Assembly (NCBI GenBank): GCA_035507915.1
Contig: DATJNS010000270.1
Span: 1-8,894 of the forward strand
DNA from: JACQAI01 sp035507915
Lineage (GTDB): Bacteria; Pseudomonadota; Alphaproteobacteria; Elsterales; Elsteraceae
Direction: 5' to 3'
DNA: 8,894 nucleotides
This document shows, piece by piece, positions 1 through 5,004 of the stretch. Made by a program: the position numbers and the translations under genes. A model generated the notes under the pieces. That model was not told the origin of the DNA, did no database searches, and saw only the letters and a program-made list of their open reading frames with translations. Position 1 is the stretch's first letter, and every line of letters starts with the position of its first letter.

Positions 1-1
1 C

Positions 2-1183
2 GGCGAACCGACACAGCGGCGACGGAATGAGCGGGCGAGCCTCGACCCGTTCGCGGCGCTCGCCGGCGACGTGCCGCCCCGCGACCAGCGCGACCTCATG
101 GAGCGCCCTTTCTTCTCCCTCGCAAAAATGAAGCGCGTGCAGCCGATCCTCTACAAGGCCGGCACCACCGAAGTGCAGGTCTATGCCGTTCCCGAGCACG
201 GTATGGCGACCATCTGGGATGCCGACGTGCTGATCTGGGCGGCAAGCCAGATCCTCGCCGCCCAGGATCGCGGCCTCTCGACCTCGCGCTTCTTCCGCTT
301 CACGCCCTACCAGCTTCTCACCGCGATCGGCCGCGACACCGGCAACCGGAACTATCGGCTGCTGAAAGGCGCGCTGACGCGCCTGCAATCGACCGTGATC
401 CGCACCACCATCCGCCACGGCGAGCATTGGCGGCGGCAGCAATTCTCCTGGATCAACGAATGGGAGGAACTGGCCACACTCTCGGGGCGCGTCGAGGGCA
501 TGGAGTTCGTCCTGCCCGACTGGTTCTATCAGGGCGTCATCGACCGTCGCCTCGTCCTGGCGATCGACCCGGCCTATTTCCGGCTGACCGGCGGTATCGA
601 GCGCTGGCTCTATCGCGTGGCGCGCAAACACGCCGGCCGGCAACCCGAGGGCTGGCGCTTCGAGTTGCGCCACCTGCACGCCAAAAGCGCCAGCCAGGCG
701 CGCTTCTCCGATTTCGCGCTCGACATCCGCGCCATCGTCCGCCGCCAGCCCTTGCCGGGATATGCGCTCGGCCTGGAGCGCTCTCCCGACGCTGCCGAGA
801 TCGTCGTCATGCGGCCGGCGCCGCAGCAGATCGGCGGTGCGGGCACGCCTGTGGATAAACGGCGGAGAAGATGTGCCGGTATCGGCATTTCGGGCGCAAC
901 CGATAACGGTATTCCGGGCGCAGCCCTCTCGGTATTTCGGGCGCAGGGATCGCAGCTAACGCTTTGGCCGGCTTCCGAAACCGGCGACTCTAAAGAGTCT
1001 AAAGAAGACTCTAAATCTATAGAAGATGGGCGACGAGGATTTGGGGATAACCCCGTCCAGTTTCCGAATTTCGGCAATGAAGGAAACGCGCAACCAAGAC
1101 ATCGACTGACGACGGCTTTCCGTAAAGGCGGATTTACGGACAGCGACGAGTTTTCCGATCCCGATGATGGAGAGACGCCATGA
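2..1183 (+). CDS. Replication initiator protein A (RPA family), 5' end cut by window edge
   Basis: Initiates replication of the element by binding its origin. The frame is open from base 2; a GTG lies at 71 but the residues before it (LDPFAALAGD) look like genuine family sequence, so the true start is probably outside the window. Numbering from that GTG, the conserved domain spans about residues 8-250: MERPFFSLAK near 10, then GMATIWDADVLIW near 44-56, RFTPYQLL near 76-83, and DPAYFRLTGGIERWLYRVARK near 166-186 (last stretch split: DPAYFRLTGG, IERWLYRVARK). Residues from about 255 to the end are a low-complexity, probably disordered tail. The DNA for that tail holds DnaA-box-like, iteron-like and AT-rich elements listed separately. 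The stop overlaps the parA start by 4 bases. The family assignment comes from remembered homology of such Rep proteins next to parA in alphaproteobacterial mobile elements. Confidence 0.88.
   Translation, partial: GEPTQRRRNERASLDPFAALAGDVPPRDQRDLMERPFFSLAKMKRVQPILYKAGTTEVQVYAVPEHGMATIWDADVLIWAASQILAAQDRGLSTSRFFRFTPYQLLTAIGRDTGNRNYRLLKGALTRLQSTVIRTTIRHGEHWRRQQFSWINEWEELATLSGRVEGMEFVLPDWFYQGVIDRRLVLAIDPAYFRLTGGIERWLYRVARKHAGRQPEGWRFELRHLHAKSASQARFSDFALDIRAIVRRQPLPGYALGLERSPDAAEIVVMRPAPQQIGGAGTPVDKRRRRCAGIGISGATDNGIPGAALSVFRAQGSQLTLWPASETGDSKESKEDSKSIEDGRRGFGDNPVQFPNFGNEGNAQPRHRLTTAFRKGGFTDSDEFSDPDDGETP
850..858 (-). promoter_or_regulatory. DnaA box, exact consensus
   Basis: The + strand reads TGTGGATAA, the exact reverse complement of the DnaA consensus TTATCCACA. 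It encodes part of the PVDK residues of the Rep tail. It sits 25 bases before the first iteron-like repeat, the usual position for a DnaA box in iteron origins. One exact 9-mer could occur by chance, but the neighbouring elements make that less likely. Confidence 0.6.
883..945 (+). repeat. Three iteron-like direct repeats in the rep 3' coding region
   Basis: Three 16-base copies lie at 883-898, 907-922 and 930-945, with consensus CGGYATTYCGGGCGCA. Each differs from the others at no more than two positions. The start-to-start distances are 24 and 23 bases, close to two helical turns, as in iterons bound by Rep proteins. Copies 1 and 2 are in the same codon phase and encode GISGA and GIPGA. Copy 3 is shifted by one base and encodes different residues (VFRAQ), so the repeat is conserved as DNA and not as peptide. 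Likely Rep-binding sites; Rep binding itself is inferred. Confidence 0.65.
986..1026 (+). other. AT-rich patch with 9-mer repeats, candidate DNA unwinding element
   Basis: By my count this 41-base stretch has 13 G or C (about 32%) inside a gene of roughly 65% GC. It contains 9-base repeats at 986 (GACTCTAAA), 995 (GAGTCTAAA) and 1007 (GACTCTAAA). They encode a run of Asp, Ser, Lys and Glu residues in the Rep tail. Placement right after the iterons matches the unwinding region of iteron-type theta origins. The unwinding role is inferred. Confidence 0.55.
1042..1050 (-). promoter_or_regulatory. Second DnaA-box-like site (8 of 9)
   Basis: The + strand reads TGGGGATAA, one mismatch from TGTGGATAA and in the same orientation as the exact box at 850. 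It also forms part of a short inverted repeat, GGGG-ATAA-CCCC (1043-1054). With the first box it brackets the iterons and the AT-rich patch. It is weaker evidence than the first box. Confidence 0.35.
1119..1140. promoter_or_regulatory. Inverted repeat upstream of parA, candidate operator or centromere
   Basis: TCCGTAAA (1119-1126), six bases, then TTTACGGA (1133-1140): a perfect 8-base inverted repeat whose second arm ends 39 bases before the parA ATG. No T-tract follows, so it is not a typical terminator. Its position, in front of a parA that is followed shortly by a ribbon-helix-helix gene, suits a binding site for the partition DNA-binding protein or an autoregulatory operator. A smaller inverted repeat (CCGAA-T-TTCGG) lies at 1064-1074. 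Confidence 0.45.
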
Positions 1184-1818
1184 TCCTGGCGCTTCTCAAT
1201 CAGAAAGGCGGCGTCGGCAAGACCACCTTGGCTTTGCACATCGCCGGGCAATGGGCGCTGCACGGCAAGCGCGTCATCGTCATCGACGCCGATCCGCAAG
1301 GCTCGGCCCTCGACTGGTCCGAGCAGCGGGCACGGGAAGGATTGCCCCGTCTCTTCGGCATCATCGGCCTGGCCCGCGATACGCTGCATCGCGAAGCGCC
1401 CGACCTCGCGCGCCACGCCGATCATATCGTCATCGATGGGCCGCCGCGCGTCGCTGCCCTGATGCGGTCGGCGCTGCTCGCCGCCGATATCGTGTTGATC
1501 CCCGCCCAACCCTCGCCGTTCGATGGCTGGGCCTCGGGCGAGATGCTGAAGCTGCTCGACGAGGCGCGCATCTTCTGCCCGCAGCTCGTCGCGCGCTTCG
1601 TGCTCAATCGCTGTGCCGCGCGCACGGTCATCGCTCGCGAGACCGCCGCAGCGCTGGCCGATCACGATCCCCCGCTGCTGGCAACGCGCATCGGTCAGCG
1701 CGTCGTCTTCGCCGACGCCGCGCGGACTGGACGCCTTGCGACCGACATCGCCCCCGACAGTTCCGCGGCGCGGGAGATCGCCGCGCTCGCCACCGAAATC
1801 GAGCGGATCGCGCCATGA
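1180..1818 (+). CDS. parA: ParA-family partition ATPase
   Basis: A cytoplasmic deviant Walker-type ATPase of 212 residues, expected to drive segregation of the element with a DNA-binding partner. The deviant Walker A motif is at residues 9-16 (KGGVGKTT), the A' motif at 36-41 (DADPQG), and Walker B is the hydrophobic strand HIVIDGPP at 82-89. It is short and has no N-terminal helix-turn-helix, so it resembles the small type Ib ParA proteins, which pair with small ribbon-helix-helix partners and not with a classic ParB. GGAGAG (1169-1174) lies 5 bases before the ATG, and the start overlaps the rep stop in ATGA. The stop overlaps the methyltransferase start in the same way. No classical parB is visible; the best partner candidate is the 84-residue protein at 2555. 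Confidence 0.92.
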   Translation: MILALLNQKGGVGKTTLALHIAGQWALHGKRVIVIDADPQGSALDWSEQRAREGLPRLFGIIGLARDTLHREAPDLARHADHIVIDGPPRVAALMRSALLAADIVLIPAQPSPFDGWASGEMLKLLDEARIFCPQLVARFVLNRCAARTVIARETAAALADHDPPLLATRIGQRVVFADAARTGRLATDIAPDSSAAREIAALATEIERIAP

Positions 1819-2558
1819 CGGTCCTCACCGGCGATTGCCGTGTCGTCATGCCTGAACACGGTCCTTACGCGCTGATCATCGCCGATCCCCCTTATGGCGA
1901 CACCTCGCTCGCCTGGGATCGGCGTGTCAATGGCTGGTTGCCGCTCGCCCGTGCGGCACTCGGGCCATCCGGGTCGATGTGGGTGTTCGGCTCGCTCCGT
2001 TGCTTCATGGCGACGGCCGCGGCCTTCGATGCCGCCGGTTGGAGATATGCGCAGGAGATCGTCTGGGAGAAGCAGAACGGCAGCAGCTTTCATGCCGATC
2101 GCTTCAAGCGCGTGCATGAGCTGGTCGCGCAGTTCTATCGCGCCGATGCGTCCTGGCGCAGCATCTACAACGACGTCCAGACGACACCGGACGCGACCGC
2201 GCGGGCCGTGCGGCGGAAGAAGCGGCCGCCGCATACCGGCCACATCGAGGCCGGGCATTACGTCAGCGAAGACGGCGGGCCGCGCCTGATGCGCTCCGTG
2301 GTCTATGCGCGCAATTGCCACGGCCGCGCGATCCACCCGACCGAAAAGCCGTCCGCCCTGATCGAAATCCTCATCCGCACAAGCTGCCCGCCGGGCGGGC
2401 TGGTCGGCGATTGGTTCGCCGGATCGGGCGCGGTCGGCGAAGCCTGTCGGCTCGCCGGCCGCCGCTATCTCGGCTGCGAGATCGACCCCGACATGGCCGA
2501 GCGCGCGCGGAACCGCATCGCCGCATTGCTCGCCTTCCATGCGGGAGCGGCGCCATGA
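1815..2558 (+). CDS. Orphan DNA N6-adenine/N4-cytosine methyltransferase, beta class
   Basis: A 247-residue S-adenosylmethionine-dependent DNA methyltransferase of the N6_N4_Mtase type. The catalytic motif IV DPPY is at residues 24-27, before the cofactor-binding motif I region DWFAGSGAVGEA at 199-210; this order marks the beta class. HPTEKP at 174-179 is the conserved lead into motif I. The frame is open farther upstream to about 1164, but the ATG at 1815 overlaps the parA stop, matches the operon's pattern, and places motif IV correctly near the N terminus. No restriction endonuclease lies nearby, so it probably protects the element from host restriction or has a regulatory role; this is inferred. 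The recognition site cannot be read from the sequence. It sits between parA and the possible partition partner, with a shared 10-base sequence at both junctions. Confidence 0.9.
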   Translation: MTVLTGDCRVVMPEHGPYALIIADPPYGDTSLAWDRRVNGWLPLARAALGPSGSMWVFGSLRCFMATAAAFDAAGWRYAQEIVWEKQNGSSFHADRFKRVHELVAQFYRADASWRSIYNDVQTTPDATARAVRRKKRPPHTGHIEAGHYVSEDGGPRLMRSVVYARNCHGRAIHPTEKPSALIEILIRTSCPPGGLVGDWFAGSGAVGEACRLAGRRYLGCEIDPDMAERARNRIAALLAFHAGAAP

Positions 2559-2809
2559 CGCAACCCACGTCGAAGCGGCGTTTCATCCACCGCCCGAGCG
2601 ACGCCGAAAGCTGGGTCAAAGATCAGAAATCCTCCGCCCCGCCGCCGGAGGGCGACGCTGCCTTCACCGCGCGACTGACGATCGACATCACGCCCGCCCT
2701 GCGTGGCCGCATCAAGGTCGCCGCATTCCGGCGCGGGATCACCGTCGCCGAGATGCTGCGCGCGCTGCTCGCGCGGGAATTTCCCGAGAACGATGGAGAT
2801 GCGCCATGA
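2555..2809 (+). CDS. Ribbon-helix-helix protein, possible ParG-like partition partner
   Basis: A small 84-residue DNA-binding protein. Residues 1-37 are polar and probably flexible. Residues 38-76 have the ribbon-helix-helix pattern: a beta strand ARLTIDIT, helix 1 PALRGRIKVAAFRRG, a short ITV turn, and helix 2 AEMLRALLAREF. This is the shape of ParG and related centromere-binding proteins: a mobile N-terminal tail, which in ParG acts on the ParA ATPase, and a dimeric DNA-binding C-terminal half. The start ATG at 2555 overlaps the methyltransferase stop, with GGGAG about 8 bases upstream. With a small ParA two genes upstream and an inverted repeat before parA, it is the best candidate for the missing partition partner. 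It could instead be an operon or relaxosome regulator. Confidence 0.78.
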   Translation: MTQPTSKRRFIHRPSDAESWVKDQKSSAPPPEGDAAFTARLTIDITPALRGRIKVAAFRRGITVAEMLRALLAREFPENDGDAP

Positions 2810-3315
2810 AAGACGGCGCGTATGCCGGCCGCTTGCCAAACGGCGAGCGGGCCAACGCTCTGACGCATGTCGAACTGACCTGGCTCGAAAAACGGATCGA
2901 GCACTGGATCAGGTTCGGCCGCGATGTTGAGGAGACGATCCTCGATCGCCGCCGGCGGGTGCTGAGCTTCGCGCCCGGCAGCATCTTCGCTTTCGTCCGC
3001 TGGGCATCGAACGATTACGGCACGGTGGTCTCCCGCATCGACATCGTGCGCGCCGTCGCGGTCGGCGAGCCATATCAGACGCTCCCCTTCGTCCGACCCG
3101 GTGGCGACATCCTGTTGCGCCTCAACGGCTGGCCCAAGGTCGAGCGTGTGCTGCGCGTGATCGATGCGGTCGAATCCATCGGCATCGACGCCGCCGATGC
3201 CTCGCACGATTACTGGCGGCACGTCCACAACCGCCTGACCGTCGGCGACACGCCGCGCGCCTATTCCAACACCCAGCACACCGCCTGGCTGATGCGGCAG
3301 CGGGTGACGCGATGA
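2806..3315 (+). CDS. DUF2840 family protein
   Basis: A 169-residue protein that I recognise as DUF2840, a family of unknown function found next to parA and traF in alphaproteobacterial conjugative elements. No signal peptide or membrane segment is visible. The middle contains hydrophobic beta-like stretches (RVLSFAPGSIFAFVRWASND at about 51-70) and a DILLRLNGWP segment at 101-110. A helix-rich part follows at 111-130 and a polar C terminus ending near TQHTAWLMRQ. GGAGA sits about 8 bases before the ATG, which overlaps the previous stop. Its fixed place between the partition and transfer genes suggests an accessory role in transfer or maintenance, but no function is established here. Confidence 0.82.
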   Translation: MKDGAYAGRLPNGERANALTHVELTWLEKRIEHWIRFGRDVEETILDRRRRVLSFAPGSIFAFVRWASNDYGTVVSRIDIVRAVAVGEPYQTLPFVRPGGDILLRLNGWPKVERVLRVIDAVESIGIDAADASHDYWRHVHNRLTVGDTPRAYSNTQHTAWLMRQRVTR

Positions 3316-3827
3316 CCCGCCGCGCGTTCTGGGCATCGGTCGCCGGCGCGGCAATAGCGCTGCTGCTGCTGCCGGCCGTCGTTCCATCGCCCCTGGTGCT
3401 GCTGTGGAACGCCAGCGCCAGCGTGCCGATCGGCCTCTACGCCGTGCATCGGCCGGGCAGGCTGCATGTCGGCGCCATCGTCGTCGCCCGCCTGCCGGCA
3501 CCACTCGCTGCCTGGCTCGCTGCGCGCCGCTCGCTGCCGGAAGGCGTGCCGCTCGTCAAACCGATCGCCGCGCTCGGCGGGCAGACCGTCTGCCGGCATG
3601 GCGATACCGTCAGCGTCGACGGCAAGGCACTCGCCTTGGCGCAGGACCGCGACCATTTCGGCCGGCCGCTGCCGGTCTGGCAAGGCTGCCACCGGCTTCG
3701 CCCGAGCCAGGTCTTCCTCATGAATGCCGCGCGCCCGGACAGCCTCGACGGCCGCTACTTCGGACCGCTTCCCGTGAGCAGCATCATCGGCCGGGCGACG
3801 CCGCTCTGGCTTCCCAAGGAGCCGTGA
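3312..3827 (+). CDS. traF: S26-family signal peptidase, conjugative TraF type
   Basis: A 171-residue inner-membrane serine peptidase. In IncP-type systems TraF matures and cyclises the TrbC pilin; here the same role is inferred. An N-terminal membrane anchor spans about residues 8-32. The catalytic serine is Ser37 in NASASVPIGLY and the general-base lysine is Lys83 in LVKPIAALGG, so the Ser-Lys dyad is complete. Cys94 and Cys126 could form the disulfide common in TraF proteins. The conserved C-terminal box DSLDGRYFGPLP lies at about 143-154. The start overlaps the DUF2840 stop (ATGA at 3312-3315). The length is normal for the family. The pilin substrate gene is not in the window. Confidence 0.92.
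   Translation: MTRRAFWASVAGAAIALLLLPAVVPSPLVLLWNASASVPIGLYAVHRPGRLHVGAIVVARLPAPLAAWLAARRSLPEGVPLVKPIAALGGQTVCRHGDTVSVDGKALALAQDRDHFGRPLPVWQGCHRLRPSQVFLMNAARPDSLDGRYFGPLPVSSIIGRATPLWLPKEP
3816..3821 (+). promoter_or_regulatory. Ribosome binding site deciding the transglycosylase start
   Basis: AAGGAG lies 2 bases before the GTG at 3824 and 8 bases before the in-frame GTG at 3830. The spacing favours 3830 as the start. The 3824 GTG would give the 4-base GTGA overlap seen elsewhere in the operon, so it remains possible. Confidence 0.6.
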
Positions 3828-3829
3828 CC

Positions 3830-4750
3830 GTGCCGCCCGTTTGCGATCAACCCGACATTCCTCTGTTCGACCGCAGGCCGCACCATTCCTCCGTCCCGAC
3901 CGCAATCCGCGCGGCCGGCGCGCGCAGCGGCGGTCCAGGGCGGCCGTCAGGCCGGCGCCTCGGCGCCTTGCCCTGGACGGCCGCGAGCACGCTGGCAAGC
4001 TGGCCGCGTGTCGGGTGGGTGGTCGGCGTCGTGACGCTTGTCGCCATCGTCATGGGCACGGGCGTCGTCTCACCGGCGGTCGCGCAGACGACATCGGCGG
4101 CACCGTCATCCAGCGCTTCGGCCGGGATCGATCCGTTCGGACCGTTCATCAAGGAAGCCGCGCAGCGCTTCGGTGTACCGGCGCTGTGGCTGCGCTTCGT
4201 CATGGCGGCCGAAAGCGCCGGCGATCCGCGGGCGGTGTCGCCCAAGGGCGCCATCGGTCTCATGCAGATCATGCCCGACACCTATGCTCGGCTGCGCCGG
4301 TCCTACGGTCTGGGCGCCGATCCGTTCCAGCCGCGCGACAACATCATGGCGGGTGCCGCCTACCTGCGCGAGATGTACGATCGCTATGGTTCGGCGGGTT
4401 TCCTCGCTGCCTACAATGCCGGTCCCGGCCGATACGAGGACCACCTTGCGACTGGCCGGCCGCTGCCCGAAGAGACGCGGCTCTACCTCGCGCGGCTCGC
4501 TCCGCTGATCGCCGGCGTGCAGGCCGCGCGCATCGCGACGGCGCCCGATCCGCTCGCCTGGACACGCGCACCGTTGTTTGTCGCGCGCATCGTGAGCCGC
4601 ACGACCGGCGACAAGAAATCCGTCGCCGCCGTGGTTGACCGATCGCCGGAATCGTCGTCGATCAGCGCCGGTCTTGCCGACGTGACGGCGCTGGCGCCGT
4701 TATCGGATGGCTTGTTCGTCCGCATCATACCGCAGGGGCGACCGCGATGA
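3830..4750 (+). CDS. Lytic transglycosylase, membrane-anchored (VirB1-like)
   Basis: A 306-residue soluble-lytic-transglycosylase (SLT) fold enzyme that cleaves peptidoglycan to let the conjugation machinery cross the wall. The catalytic glutamate is Glu128 in MAAESAGDP. The family signatures GLMQIMP (143-149) and AYNAGP (194-199) are intact. A hydrophobic segment at about 62-86 ending in AVAQ looks like a signal peptide or anchor, but it is preceded by an unusual 60-residue Arg/Pro-rich N-terminal part. That leader may be a real cytoplasmic tail, or the true start may lie farther in. The C-terminal 70 residues after the domain are unassigned. The GTG start at 3830 is chosen from ribosome-binding-site spacing; 3824 is the alternative. 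It follows traF directly and the pairing fits a type IV secretion role. Confidence 0.88.
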   Translation: MPPVCDQPDIPLFDRRPHHSSVPTAIRAAGARSGGPGRPSGRRLGALPWTAASTLASWPRVGWVVGVVTLVAIVMGTGVVSPAVAQTTSAAPSSSASAGIDPFGPFIKEAAQRFGVPALWLRFVMAAESAGDPRAVSPKGAIGLMQIMPDTYARLRRSYGLGADPFQPRDNIMAGAAYLREMYDRYGSAGFLAAYNAGPGRYEDHLATGRPLPEETRLYLARLAPLIAGVQAARIATAPDPLAWTRAPLFVARIVSRTTGDKKSVAAVVDRSPESSSISAGLADVTALAPLSDGLFVRIIPQGRPR

Positions 4751-5004
4751 GCGCTGTCGCAGGTTGTCGCGTTCCGGCGGGGTGTCGCGCAGGTTTGGCG
4801 GTGGGGCGGGGGGAGACCTGGCACCCGACCAGCCGATCGCCAGATAAAAGCACCGCCGTCGGCCGGGGTGCATGTGGTTGGTTGGGCGAAGGTTTTTGCG
4901 CCGCGCCTCGGCCCGGCAAGCCGGCGCTCGCCTCGGAAACCATAATCACATCAATCATCGGAGCGCCGTCGCCCTGGGGCCGGCGCCGGCGAGGCCGGCA
5001 ATGA
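4747..5004 (+). CDS. Doubtful 85-residue ORF between transglycosylase and relaxase
   Basis: No family is recognised. In its favour: its ATG overlaps the previous stop and its TGA overlaps the relaxase ATG, the same ATGA pattern as the rest of the operon, and AGGGG (4734-4738) lies 8 bases upstream. Against it: the composition is odd for a folded protein (rich in Gly, Arg, Cys and Trp, little hydrophobic core). By my count third-position GC is about 68%, against about 85% in the first 40 codons of the relaxase. It may be a chance open frame over a non-coding stretch that holds direct repeats. Confidence 0.3.
   Translation: MSAVAGCRVPAGCRAGLAVGRGETWHPTSRSPDKSTAVGRGACGWLGEGFCAAPRPGKPALASETIITSIIGAPSPWGRRRRGRQ
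4751..5000. other. Repeat-bearing stretch before the relaxase gene, candidate oriT
   Basis: These 250 bases hold TGTCGC repeats at 4755, 4765 and 4783. Two of them are part of a longer unit, TGTCGCAGGTT and TGTCGCGCAGGTT. A G-rich run follows at about 4797-4814, and the 12-base palindrome GCCGGCGCCGGC lies at 4979-4990. Origins of transfer often lie immediately upstream of the relaxase gene and carry short repeats. No recognisable MOBP nic sequence was found, so the assignment is positional and weak. Confidence 0.25.

Noticed and set aside
883..945. CRISPR-like reading of the three short direct repeats
   Set aside because: Repeats are 16 bases with 7-8 base gaps and lie within a coding gene; no spacer structure or cas genes.
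967..985. Inverted repeat GCCGG-N9-CCGGC near the end of rep
   Set aside because: Five-base GC-only arms are frequent by chance in DNA this rich in GC, and there is no T-tract or other support.
1043..1054. GGGG-ATAA-CCCC hairpin as a terminator
   Set aside because: The stem is only four bases and no T-tract follows; it is better explained as part of a DnaA-like site.
610..1665. Minus-strand open frame of 351 codons across rep and parA
   Set aside because: Both + strand genes have strong family motifs; the antisense product is low complexity and spans a gene junction without any recognisable domain.
1164..1814. Upstream extension of the methyltransferase frame through parA
   Set aside because: The extension is Arg/Ala-rich out-of-frame parA sequence. 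The 1815 ATG fits the operon pattern and the usual distance to DPPY.
3404..3829. Transglycosylase frame extended back through traF
   Set aside because: It overlaps the whole catalytic part of traF in another frame; the extension is Arg-rich shadow sequence.
4872..5000. Upstream relaxase start at 4872
   Set aside because: The added residues look unlike the family's N terminus; 5001 has a ribosome binding site and gives the expected SGRDDDFRIRPGR start.
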